Assembly (NCBI GenBank): GCA_905221605.1
Contig: CAJNDS010000816.1
Coordinates: forward strand, 12,501 to 45,000
Length of the DNA stretch: 32,500 nt
Source of the DNA: Symbiodinium natans
Taxonomy: Eukaryota > Sar > Dinophyceae > Suessiales > Symbiodiniaceae
Reading direction: 5' to 3'
The notes under the pieces are model-generated. The model ran no database searches and was not told the origin of the DNA. It was given only the letters and a program-made list of their open reading frames with translations. The position numbers were made by a program, and so were the translations under genes. Shown piece by piece: positions 1-7,968 of the stretch. How positions within the stretch are numbered: the first letter of the stretch is position 1; the number at the start of each line of letters is the position of its first letter.

Positions 1-3000
1 AAACACTTTCCAGTGCGAGCTACTCTGTTCATTCCTCCTTACAGTCCTACACCCAGCAAGCCACGGCCGTTTGATGCCACAGCCCTGGATGCGAGCTTTC
101 GGCGGAAAGATGACAACTGGCATGCATACTCACATCGTCTGACGGAAGCAGTGGTGAGGACAATGCAAGTGAGACCGTCTTGGCAAGAACTGGATGAAGT
201 GATGGTTCGTGTATCAGCTGAGCACTATCCTCCTCCACGCAAGTCTCAGCCAGCAGCAGGTCCGATTCATCAGGAATATTGGAAGAAAGTGCGGCAAATC
301 CAGGCGCACAAGAGGGCTGGAACCGAGCATAATTCAGAATGCCAGAAGCTTGTGGAGGACATCAAGGAGGAGGCGCGGACTTTTAAAAAACAGCAAAAAC
401 AAAGAAAGCTAGAGAAGCAAGAGCAGTTGCTTCTACAAGCCCAGGAAGATAAAAGACAACAATCCCACAAACTGGCTCATACTCTCAGGAAACTTGCTCC
501 GTGGCGCCCAGTGCAGAGAGTCAACCTAAGGGATCAAGCAGGTGAGCCGCTTGATACGGAGGCCTCACTAAAAACTATGCGCGAATACTCGAGTCAAATC
601 TTCTCCAAAAGTCCTCCTTTGCACTCAGTAGATGCTGTGCCCAGAACAGCGATCACCGCCTTGCAGGTATCCTCGCAAATCAAGACAGTGCCAGTGGGGA
701 AAGCAGTCCCCAGCACCTCAGCCCCAGTATCAGCTTGGAAGAGTCTAGGTCCTGAAGCCCACGAACACATAGCAGGTCTAATCAACTCTGAGGTGTCCCA
801 ATCCGAAATTTCCCCTTATCTAAAGGACCCTCGAATTGCATGGATCCCCAAGCCGGGCAAGCCAGCCACCGCCATGCAAAACCTGAGGCCCATAGGAGTC
901 ATCAGCGTGCCAGGCAAAGTGCTAGCAGGCGCAGTGAAGACTCGCATTGCACCAGCATTGCAGGTGAGCTCACAGCTTCAGCCTCAATTTGCGTACATTC
1001 GGCAGAGGGGGGTGCGGGACGCTATCGCGAAAGCATGTCAGCACCTTGATTTCGCGCAGCAGCTCCGTCAAGAGCATCGCAGGGACCTGCACAAGTCCCA
1101 ACGCGGAGCCAGGCAGGCTCAGCTGTCAGGGGCACTCACTATTTCGGTTGATCTGAGCAAAGCTTTTGATTCTGTTAATAGACATGAGCTGCTAGCTGCC
1201 TTGGATCGCCTGGGAACAGACCCTGTTACGAAAGAACTGGTAGTTCAACTACACAGTGAGACCTCCTACAACATGGGCACAAGTGGACTAGAGATTCAAG
1301 TTCCCACTTCTTCAGGAATCAAACAAGGTTGCAAGCTAGCCCCGGCATTGTGGTCTGCGCTGACACTTCTAGTCATGAGCAGAATGGAGCAGAAATGGGG
1401 CCCAGATAGCAAGCAAGCTAGGGACATCCTAACGGTCTTTGCAGACGATTTCCTGCTCCAGGAAACCTTCTCGAGCTTTCCTGAACTTCAGAAAGTCCTG
1501 CTCAGAATAGAGGCTCTCTTTCAGTCTCTTGAGGACGTGGGGCTGGAAGTCAATCCAGCGAAGTCCAAAGCCTTGCTAATGGTTCAGGGCACTCAGCAGT
1601 CCATCTTTCGCAAGAAGCACACGATGCGCAAAGAGAAGCAGTTGCACATCGTCCTTCCCTCAGGACATAAGATTCCGATTCATCACAAACTAACATATCT
1701 AGGGGTGCAGCTCAGCTATGGATCCTACAAAGACCAGACTGTTGACTATAGGATCGCCCAAGCTCAAGGCAAGTTTGAGCTACTTCGACACATCCTGTGC
1801 TCCACTAAGGCCCTGGAGGCTTCAAAGAAGTTGGAAATCTGGAGGGTTTATGTGGAATCCTCACTCTTGCATGGGCTTGTGGCCACTGGCATCACCTCAT
1901 CAGGTCTTCAGAAGCTCCAGAGTAAATACTCGAGGATGCTAAGATCCATCTTTAAGCAACATCAGCATTACAGCCATATTGACACGAAGACTCTGTTCGC
2001 GCAATATAAGGTCCAGACTCCTCAAGCGGTTTTGATCAGCCAGATGAAAAACTATCAAGACGCACTAGATGCCTGTCAGAAGCACAACCCGGATCAGAAC
2101 ATACAGTGGTATCTGGGACTTAGAGGTAGGATTGTTGCGCTGCAACAGGAGCTTCAGAGCATGCAATTGGACCTGACCGAGGCAGACCAGGAGGTACCGT
2201 GCTCTCTGTGCGATCGGAAATTTTCCAGCGCTAAGGGTCTTCAGCAACATACTCTGGTGAAGCATGGAGGACAGCGTGCGAATCAGCTAGGCCCAAAATT
2301 TCAGGTCACTGTGCATAGCTGCAAAGGACTTCCGCAATGTGCGGCATGCAACAGGCAGTTGCGCACAATGCATCAACTTCGCAGACATGTGGAGTCAGGC
2401 ATTTGCCCTCAGCTGCACGAGCTGAAAGAAAGAGCCAAATCCTGTACAAGCTCAGAAAGCATAGCTATGATCTATCAGTCTAGCGTGCAGGAACAACTTA
2501 AGAAGGACCCTGATCTTCTACTAAAAAAGAGACATGTCACTCAGCATCTAATAACGAACTGCAGTCTCTGTGGGCAATTTATTGTTGGCCACAAAGGAGT
2601 GAAACAGCACATTCAGAAAGCTCATCCCGCTTTCTGGGCACAATCCTCGGCATCCATTCTTGCCAACATGCGAACACATAAGCGCCTCCTGCACAAAAAA
2701 GAAGAATGTAGGTATTGTCGCATTGTGGTAGATGCTCCAGTACGCCATGCAGAGCAATGTGTGGTTCTGCTTCAGACATACGCCATGAGTGCAGCTTGTG
2801 CCAAGCCAATGGAACTGCCAGATCTCTTCAGTGCAGATCCTCCAATTAGCCAGGTGAGAGGCAGGGAGGCTTCCTCCCAGGAGGCTTCCTCCAGCAGCCG
2901 AGCTACTTTGCTGACATACACTGCACGCGTCTCGGGTCGTTCAACCACTGCACCTCCCACAGCATCCATGCAAGACGCTGCCTGGCGTCTAGCTTATCAT

Positions 3001-3741
3001 AATCCGCATCAACTGTGCTATGCACACACGGTCGTTCACATCCTTCTCTCTCTCTTGTCAGACGGACTGTTCCCAGATCCTTCCTTAAATTCCATCCTAA
3101 CGGAAATAGGTTCCCTGAATGGCAGATCCTCTCATGCGGATGTTCGGAGGTTGCGACATCTTCGTCCACTGCTAGCAGGATGGCGATTACGACCCAGGCA
3201 GGAGGATGCATCTCAATTTCTGTTGCATATCTCTCAGCGTATTCCAGATCTTTCATCAGATAAATGGGAGGCGCGAGTTCATATCTCAGCACCGGAGGAA
3301 CGCATAAGTGTTGAGGAAAAAGGTGGCTTGATTCTGTATCTACCCGAGCCGCCGGATGGACTCTCGACTCTTCAGCAATCAGTAACACAATGGACGAACA
3401 GGGGTAGTGTGTTTGCCTTGCTTCCAGATACAAGACTCATTTGCTTACAAATTCAAAGATTTGATCAGCAAATCAAAACTTCCCGCCCACAAGTGCTGGA
3501 CACAGTACTTGAGATGCCAATGTTTCAAGATAACGGAACCTCAACAGAAGCAGTGTCCTTTAGCCTCTATGCATTTATTATTCATATCGGTGAAGACTGG
3601 AACTCTGGACATTACAGAGCGGGATTTTGGAGAGAGAGCGTAGCGTACCTAGCTGATGATAGTGAATCGCCAAGACGCACCACGCTCCTCTCGGATCAAA
3701 TATGTCGAGGTTCTTATTTGGCCTTCTATGTAAGAGTATAG
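1..3741 (+). CDS. Partial non-LTR retrotransposon polyprotein: endonuclease tail, reverse transcriptase, zinc fingers, USP-type protease
   Basis: The frame is open to the left edge, so the true start lies outside; residues are counted from the codon at 13. The first codons read KHFPVRATL, which resembles the closing DHxPV strand of APE-type endonucleases. The RT core is complete: IPKPGKP (278-284), LRPIGV (291-296), motif A SVDLSKAFDS with D380, motif B SGIKQG (to 439), motif C FADD with D478/D479, and YLGV (562-565). Four zinc fingers follow: C730/C733/H746/H751, C776/C779/H792/C798, C850/C853/H866/H871 and C899/C902/H912/C916. The last 260 residues match ubiquitin-specific proteases: Cys box with C1002 and an Asn five residues before it (N997), QEDASQF (1063-1069), LQIQRF, and His box SGHY with H1200 followed by W1206 and D1215/D1216. 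No frameshift or stop is seen, so this may be an active copy. The RT and zinc fingers are certain; a working deubiquitinase is inferred from motifs. Confidence 0.92.
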   Translation, partial: KHFPVRATLFIPPYSPTPSKPRPFDATALDASFRRKDDNWHAYSHRLTEAVVRTMQVRPSWQELDEVMVRVSAEHYPPPRKSQPAAGPIHQEYWKKVRQIQAHKRAGTEHNSECQKLVEDIKEEARTFKKQQKQRKLEKQEQLLLQAQEDKRQQSHKLAHTLRKLAPWRPVQRVNLRDQAGEPLDTEASLKTMREYSSQIFSKSPPLHSVDAVPRTAITALQVSSQIKTVPVGKAVPSTSAPVSAWKSLGPEAHEHIAGLINSEVSQSEISPYLKDPRIAWIPKPGKPATAMQNLRPIGVISVPGKVLAGAVKTRIAPALQVSSQLQPQFAYIRQRGVRDAIAKACQHLDFAQQLRQEHRRDLHKSQRGARQAQLSGALTISVDLSKAFDSVNRHELLAALDRLGTDPVTKELVVQLHSETSYNMGTSGLEIQVPTSSGIKQGCKLAPALWSALTLLVMSRMEQKWGPDSKQARDILTVFADDFLLQETFSSFPELQKVLLRIEALFQSLEDVGLEVNPAKSKALLMVQGTQQSIFRKKHTMRKEKQLHIVLPSGHKIPIHHKLTYLGVQLSYGSYKDQTVDYRIAQAQGKFELLRHILCSTKALEASKKLEIWRVYVESSLLHGLVATGITSSGLQKLQSKYSRMLRSIFKQHQHYSHIDTKTLFAQYKVQTPQAVLISQMKNYQDALDACQKHNPDQNIQWYLGLRGRIVALQQELQSMQLDLTEADQEVPCSLCDRKFSSAKGLQQHTLVKHGGQRANQLGPKFQVTVHSCKGLPQCAACNRQLRTMHQLRRHVESGICPQLHELKERAKSCTSSESIAMIYQSSVQEQLKKDPDLLLKKRHVTQHLITNCSLCGQFIVGHKGVKQHIQKAHPAFWAQSSASILANMRTHKRLLHKKEECRYCRIVVDAPVRHAEQCVVLLQTYAMSAACAKPMELPDLFSADPPISQVRGREASSQEASSSSRATLLTYTARVSGRSTTAPPTASMQDAAWRLAYHNPHQLCYAHTVVHILLSLLSDGLFPDPSLNSILTEIGSLNGRSSHADVRRLRHLRPLLAGWRLRPRQEDASQFLLHISQRIPDLSSDKWEARVHISAPEERISVEEKGGLILYLPEPPDGLSTLQQSVTQWTNRGSVFALLPDTRLICLQIQRFDQQIKTSRPQVLDTVLEMPMFQDNGTSTEAVSFSLYAFIIHIGEDWNSGHYRAGFWRESVAYLADDSESPRRTTLLSDQICRGSYLAFYVRV
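2865..2892 (+). repeat. Double GGAGG-CTT-CCTCC hairpin inside the RT polyprotein
   Basis: Two 13-base hairpins (GGAGGCTTCCTCC at 2865-2877 and 2880-2892) start 15 bases apart. They are read in frame as E-A-S-S, Q, E-A-S-S and lie in the linker between the last zinc finger (ends near residue 916) and the USP domain (begins near residue 985). The 15-base spacing keeps the reading frame, unlike the 13-base spacing of the copies in spacers. Confidence 0.9.
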
Positions 3742-3757
3742 ATTCAGCTAGGTAGCC

Positions 3758-4594
3758 ATGAGGCAGGCCTTTGCACAATCGTCAGCACCCTCCAAGTCCA
3801 AGCGTGCGGATGAGCCAGATGAAGATGATTCTCCAACCAAGAAGATCAGACAGGCTGAACCGAAGAACATGCCAAAGCAGAAAGCCAAAGGAAGGGGTCG
3901 GGGCACTGGCCGGGGCGCTTCAAATGAGCAAGTCCTACAGTCCCTAACCAGGCTGTCCATCAACCATGAGGACTCGCTGAATACACTTCAGCAGGAACTG
4001 AGCTGGGTCATGTACCTGACTACCGGTGAGTTGTCCATTCTACCGAACATCTATGCGGAGAAGTCCAAAGACGCTTCGAAGTTGTCTACTCCATTCAGAA
4101 CTCGAGCCATGAGATTGGTCTTGGAGCAGACCTTAGAAAGAGTAGAGCAGATTCAGACTAAAGAAGAAGCGCTAGCGGATGCGGAGAAAGAGGGTTGGGT
4201 GGTACGTGTGAAGGACACCGAAGCTCCAGCCTTTGTCTACCAGCAGTGGAGCAGTGAGCAAGACAAGACGGTGCATGACACTGCTCGAAGGGCAGTCCCC
4301 GCAGAGGACGTCGTTCAATTGCTCAAAACGTGCTTGGAGGAGCTTGCGCAGCACCCACAGTTGATCTCCAGGCTCATGCCCTCACGTCCAATCGTCGAGA
4401 AGATGACAGGTGGCCCAGTTCGAGTTCACATCCAGGTCCAACTCCAACATCTCAAAGGTAAGTTCCATCAAGCCCTGTCCGGACTCACGGACAATGCAGT
4501 CTGGGCAGCCATTGAAGGCTCACTAAGGCCAGGGAGCGTTCAGCGTAGTCCAACAGCTAAGTCGCTTGCAAAGCAGGCATCCGGCAGCAGCTAG
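3758..4594 (+). CDS. Basic, low-complexity-headed protein of the retroelement cluster (278 aa), function unknown
   Basis: The ATG lies 16 bases after the stop of the RT polyprotein, so the two frames are almost contiguous. Residues 1-55 are rich in Lys, Arg, Asp and Gly (KSKR, an acidic DEPDEDD patch, then KGRGRGTGRG), typical of a nuclear-localising, RNA- or DNA-binding tail. The rest (about 56-260) looks mostly alpha-helical, with a Leu/Gln-rich segment near 58-85 and a Val/His/Gln-rich segment near 225-245; the C-terminus is Ser/Gly-rich. I recognise no catalytic motif or named domain. Position and basic character suggest a nucleic-acid-binding or gag/ORF1-like partner for the RT, which is inference only. 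Unusually for LINEs, it sits after the RT frame rather than before it. Confidence 0.75.
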   Translation: MRQAFAQSSAPSKSKRADEPDEDDSPTKKIRQAEPKNMPKQKAKGRGRGTGRGASNEQVLQSLTRLSINHEDSLNTLQQELSWVMYLTTGELSILPNIYAEKSKDASKLSTPFRTRAMRLVLEQTLERVEQIQTKEEALADAEKEGWVVRVKDTEAPAFVYQQWSSEQDKTVHDTARRAVPAEDVVQLLKTCLEELAQHPQLISRLMPSRPIVEKMTGGPVRVHIQVQLQHLKGKFHQALSGLTDNAVWAAIEGSLRPGSVQRSPTAKSLAKQASGSS

Positions 4595-4783
4595 CTCATA
4601 GAGCACCTTCAGCTAGAGAAGATCCTTTCACATAGAGGCAAAAAAAAAATTCTGCATTGCCTTCAATCAGCGCCGAATTGTCTCTCAGCTTGCCTTCCTC
4701 TCTCAGCAACATCTGTATTTCTCCTATCACAGCAGCTTTTCTTGCTCGCGCAATCAATCCCATAGCTGGCTAGTAGAGGGCCA
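4595..4783 (+). other. Spacer with pyrimidine tract and candidate trans-splice acceptor
   Basis: This gap between two cluster genes carries an A9 run near 4640 and then a long pyrimidine-rich stretch (about 4680-4740, with TATTTCTCCTATCACAG ending at 4732). That is the layout of a spliced-leader acceptor 52 bases before the next ATG. A CATAGCTGGCTAG motif lies at 4761-4773, eleven bases before that ATG; a near copy occurs at 5188-5200. Confidence 0.45.
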
Positions 4784-5185
4784 ATGTCATACCGAGCTGA
4801 ACGCATGTATGCCAGAGAGGGCTGGATCTTCACGGAGGCTGATCGAGTGGCACTTTGGGAGCTGGATACTGCGCTAAGTAAAGCCCAGAAGCTTATAGAT
4901 GCTCAAGCTCACCTCATCGAGGAAATGCAACGGGATCAGGTCAGACTACATGGGCAAGTCCGGCAACTGAACGCAGAGGTGACTCAGCTCGCTCAGAGTG
5001 CACAGATCTACGGAGCTCACATCGAGCGTCTCTATCGTCTGTCCGACACCCAAGCTCTCTCTGAGCGGATGGACTACTTGACCTGGACTCTTCATTACCA
5101 AGGCATCAGAGTCATGCTACCAGGACCATCGTCGAGCAGTGTGAGGCCAAGAGCACAACGGCGGCCTGCTCAGAATCCGTACTAG
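4784..5185 (+). CDS. Small coiled-coil protein of the cluster (133 aa)
   Basis: This is a short, intact frame from an ATG to TAG. Residues about 26-95 have heptad-like hydrophobic spacing with many Gln, Glu, Leu and Ala (for example LIDAQAHLIEEMQRDQV and LNAEVTQLAQ), which predicts one long coiled coil and so probably oligomerisation. The C-terminal 25 residues are disordered and basic (SSSSVRPRAQRRPAQ). No named family is recognised. The coiled coil plus basic tail resembles the general plan of LINE ORF1 chaperones, but without an RRM or zinc knuckle. It follows the basic 278-aa gene after a 189-base spacer on the same strand, so co-expression is likely. Confidence 0.7.
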   Translation: MSYRAERMYAREGWIFTEADRVALWELDTALSKAQKLIDAQAHLIEEMQRDQVRLHGQVRQLNAEVTQLAQSAQIYGAHIERLYRLSDTQALSERMDYLTWTLHYQGIRVMLPGPSSSSVRPRAQRRPAQNPY

Positions 5186-5200
5186 TACATAGCTTCCTAG

Positions 5201-5599
5201 ATGGTCTGTATTAGAATCAGTCCTCGTGTGAGATGTCTTCAGCACCAGGGAGTCAAAAGCCTCTGCTATCACTGCATCATAGCCCAGCCTGTGTGCGCGC
5301 ACTCGCATTGCATAGCTCGGGAGGCTTCCTCCGGAGGCTTCCTCCATGCTACGGTCGGCGGCCTACGCGTGTCAGAATTACAGCAAGTGCAATCACTCAC
5401 CCTCTGGGAAGCAACCACTCCTTCCTTCTTAGGATATTACTCCCCTGTCCGGGTTCTCTTTCAGGTTGGAGGTTTTGAGAATAGCTTTCTCCTCTGTAGG
5501 GACACCACCAGCTGCTTGGTTGACGTTCGCTCATTGACCCAATGCAATGCCGAAGCTTCTCTCAAGCCAATAGGATCAGGCCCTCAACATGGAGCGTGA
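5201..5599 (+). CDS. Possible 132-aa ORF filling the gap before the KptA gene
   Basis: An ATG directly after the CATAGCTTCCTAG motif opens a frame that runs 399 bases and ends 11 bases inside the start of the KptA gene (the ATG at 5589 overlaps its TGA). A stop-free frame exactly spanning the gap is suggestive. The product is Cys-rich at the N-terminus (CLQHQ, LCYHC, PVCAHSHC) and has a plausible globular second half. Against it: no family is recognised, the embedded double hairpin (5320-5345) has the 13-base spacing otherwise seen in spacers, and pyrimidine-rich AG acceptors at 5463-5464 and 5498-5499 fit a spacer equally well. Confidence 0.3.
   Translation: MVCIRISPRVRCLQHQGVKSLCYHCIIAQPVCAHSHCIAREASSGGFLHATVGGLRVSELQQVQSLTLWEATTPSFLGYYSPVRVLFQVGGFENSFLLCRDTTSCLVDVRSLTQCNAEASLKPIGSGPQHGA
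5320..5345 (+). repeat. Double GGAGGCTTCCTCC hairpin, 13-base spacing
   Basis: Two perfect copies of the 13-base hairpin abut directly (5320-5332, 5333-5345). They lie in the spacer, or possible small ORF, between the coiled-coil gene and the KptA gene. Confidence 0.9.
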
Positions 5600-7544
5600 T
5601 TTGACGAATGATGAGTTTGAGGCTTTAAATAGAAGGCGAGAGCAACAAGGCAAGGAACCACTGAGCTGGCGGGACGCACAGCGCCAGGCCCGGCGTAAGC
5701 CGAACCACAACAGAGGAGGCAAGAAGGCCAAAGCAGCTCCGTCCTCACAGCCTGTCACTTTCCTGCCGAGAGCGGAGGCTTCCTCCGCGGAGGTTTCCTC
5801 CGAAAGAACTCCAGAACAAGCTGAATCCATTTCCTTTCTGGTTCCTGATTTTGATCAGAGGGCCAGTGGGCAGGCATCAGACTGGAACACCAGCACTCAT
5901 GTCCAGAGCCGCTATGCATGGAACAAGCGTCACAAGGAGCGAGAACAACTGGATCCGACTAAGGATGTCATGGAGGAGGCCAAAATATTTATTAGCACAT
6001 TTCTGAGAACGCGTAAAGGTCCGAGCAACTCAGATTTGACTGCAAAGTTGGGAGATCCTGTCATGCAGGAAGACTGGGTGCGCTTCCCCCTAAGAGATGT
6101 TGTTCAGAGACGCACCGGCACGGATGACAGAGTGGGCAATCATGGGACAAAATTGGAATCGCTCTACTCGATCCTGTATTTAGGAAAGTTGCAACCGTCC
6201 CAGGATTCCTCTCAAGGAGAACAATATTTCGAGGGCTACCCAGGAGTCTACATCCATTCCGGCAGGCATGAGCGCAAGGCGGAGTCATATGTGACGCATG
6301 TGTGGTTTCCCATCTTGAAAGAAGGCAACAAGTCTCTCCGAGCAGTTGCGGCCAAATTAGCAGTGTCGTTCGACCAGGCTGCAGGATCTCTCCGTGGCTC
6401 CAAAGCAACGGATCAGTACATTCTGAGGGAAGACTACGTCCAGCTCGAGGCGCTGTTGCTTCACATCACAGACTCACTGCCTTTGGGGACCTATGTGCAG
6501 ACTGGCTGGAACCCCCTTGCGGAAGCTGCCCCAATTCAACGCATAGCGAGGGAAAGACCGGAGGAGCCGAGTTCATACAGAAATCCACCGAGATCCTCCT
6601 CCCAACCTGCCAAGGAATCAGCTGCCTTTCAAGATGATGATAACTCCACCTGGCAGGCCGCAGCTCTTCCTGGGAGAGGAAACAAGGCAATGGCCTCTGA
6701 CCAAAGCGCTCTGCCGACCTCCTTGCATCAGCCCGAAGATGATAGTGATGAATCCTGGGGGGTTTGGTCACCAGCTGCTGATTCCGCAGGCACAGATCCA
6801 CAGGATCCATTTCAACAAGAAGTCCCACAGCATCAAGAGGGAGGCAGAAGAGAGCATGCCTGGCAGCCAGCAACTCAGCACTCACCAAGTTTAGCAGATC
6901 TGGATGGTAATCTTGATCGGCTCTCTGGACGGGGCGCTCACGAAACCAGACGAGTGATGATAGGCAAGCTCCTCACACAGGCTCTCAGACATGACCCAGT
7001 GAAGTATGGCATTTCGCTAGACATTGCTGGCTATGCCAATCTGAAAAGCCTTCTTAATTCCAGGCAATTCTGGCGGGCTGAAGTGACAGCTCATGAAGTA
7101 CAGCGAGTACTGGAAACCTCACAGAAAGTCCGCATGGAGCAGATGATCTCAGAGGAAGACGGCGAAATCTACATCAGAGCCTTACAGGGTCATGGTCGTG
7201 ACATCCCACTGGACGAAGATCAATTGCATGAGGTTCTGACCTCCTCAACAACACCGGAGTGGGGTGTCCACGGGACGAGCTGGCGGGCCTGGCAGCAGAT
7301 TCGCTCCTCTCAGCTGCGCAGAACGCAAAGACGTGACATACATTTGTCTTTGTCACCAACCAAAACTGCAGGATTCAGGGAGGACTCCTCAGTGGAGATC
7401 TGGATCCACCTGCCGTCTTTGATCGACAGTGGACACATAGTGCGTCGGGCGAAGAATGGAGTACTGCTGACGCGTGGACCCATTGACCTGTCCCACATCA
7501 GCACTGTCATAGATCGGCACACAGGCAAGTCTCTGCCCTTATAA
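5589..7544 (+). CDS. Two-domain protein: ADP-ribosyltransferase-like domain plus KptA/Tpt1 RNA 2'-phosphotransferase
   Basis: The 651-aa frame is intact. The C-terminal third (about 450-651) is a KptA/Tpt1 homologue: ALRHDP with the R467-H468 pair, IRALQGH (R530 to H535) where the family has IRANQGH, VHGT with H561, RDIHLS with H585, and KNGVLLTRG near the end. Tpt1 enzymes use NAD+ to remove the 2'-phosphate left at RNA splice junctions, and some transfer ADP-ribose to nucleic-acid ends. Upstream (about 140-300) a second segment has HGT (185-187) followed by GVYIH with Y221, the layout of an ADP-ribosyltransferase fold; this call is weaker. Residues 1-60 are basic; 300-440 is a Ser/Pro/Gln-rich, probably disordered linker. 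A double hairpin is coded in frame at residues about 62-71. The start is the first ATG after a possible acceptor at 5464 or 5499. KptA is normally a single-domain housekeeping enzyme, so a 651-aa fusion beside an RT is unusual. Confidence 0.88.
   Translation: MERDLTNDEFEALNRRREQQGKEPLSWRDAQRQARRKPNHNRGGKKAKAAPSSQPVTFLPRAEASSAEVSSERTPEQAESISFLVPDFDQRASGQASDWNTSTHVQSRYAWNKRHKEREQLDPTKDVMEEAKIFISTFLRTRKGPSNSDLTAKLGDPVMQEDWVRFPLRDVVQRRTGTDDRVGNHGTKLESLYSILYLGKLQPSQDSSQGEQYFEGYPGVYIHSGRHERKAESYVTHVWFPILKEGNKSLRAVAAKLAVSFDQAAGSLRGSKATDQYILREDYVQLEALLLHITDSLPLGTYVQTGWNPLAEAAPIQRIARERPEEPSSYRNPPRSSSQPAKESAAFQDDDNSTWQAAALPGRGNKAMASDQSALPTSLHQPEDDSDESWGVWSPAADSAGTDPQDPFQQEVPQHQEGGRREHAWQPATQHSPSLADLDGNLDRLSGRGAHETRRVMIGKLLTQALRHDPVKYGISLDIAGYANLKSLLNSRQFWRAEVTAHEVQRVLETSQKVRMEQMISEEDGEIYIRALQGHGRDIPLDEDQLHEVLTSSTTPEWGVHGTSWRAWQQIRSSQLRRTQRRDIHLSLSPTKTAGFREDSSVEIWIHLPSLIDSGHIVRRAKNGVLLTRGPIDLSHISTVIDRHTGKSLPL
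5774..5801 (+). repeat. Double hairpin inside the KptA gene, 15-base spacing
   Basis: GGAGGCTTCCTCC at 5774-5786 and the variant GGAGGTTTCCTCC at 5789-5801 start 15 bases apart and are read in frame as A-E-A-S-S, A-E-V-S-S. They lie between the basic N-terminus and the first (ART-like) domain. Confidence 0.9.
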
Positions 7545-7968
7545 AGCGTCCTCAGCAGTTTCACCTGTACCGAATTCGTTCTGCCGTGGTCTACTTTCGC
7601 AGCTGGAGGCTTCCTCCGGAGGCTTCCTCCACTTCATTTTAAAGTAGACAGCAAGTACGCCCTCTGCTTAAGGCAACAAAGACTTTGATACAGCCTGAGC
7701 GAGTTGTCTCTCTTTGCATGCTCTAAGAGGAGTTTCCCCACCCTCCGCCTGCACATTGCCCAGGTGAGCTTAGCGTCGCGAAGTCCACAAGCAGTGGCAG
7801 GCACTTCCTTCTGCAGTTCCTTGTTCTTGAGCGGTGCGTCTTTCAGCTAGAGCCCTTGCATGCTTGTTAGCAATGGTCAATGCCTGCCTGACTTAAGAAA
7901 CCGCTTCACACTTCTGTTGGCAGTAGCCATTCTAACCTCGAATCCAGCCATTAACACCTGTGTTTCCA
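7545..7968 (+). other. Spacer between the KptA gene and the last cluster gene
   Basis: No frame of note. It holds the cloverleaf-like element at 7589-7649. It ends with a pyrimidine-rich stretch (CACTTCTGTTGGCAG, AG at 7922-7923) 45 bases before the next ATG, a candidate splice or trans-splice acceptor. Confidence 0.5.
7589..7649 (+). repeat. Nested palindromic element: outer 9-bp stem around a double hairpin
   Basis: GTCTACTTT (7589-7597) and its exact reverse complement AAAGTAGAC (7641-7649) enclose two abutting GGAGGCTTCCTCC hairpins (7605-7617, 7618-7630). The RNA or single-stranded DNA can fold into a three-way, cloverleaf-like structure. It starts 44 bases after the stop codon of the KptA gene. 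Confidence 0.85.

Noticed and set aside
7918-7942. Possible relic of the dinoflagellate spliced leader (GTAGCCATT) before the 184-aa gene
   Set aside because: Only the first half matches; the TTGGCTCAAG part is absent. A 9-mer match is expected by chance fairly often in 32 kb. A GGCTCAAG near 27994 likewise lacks the rest.
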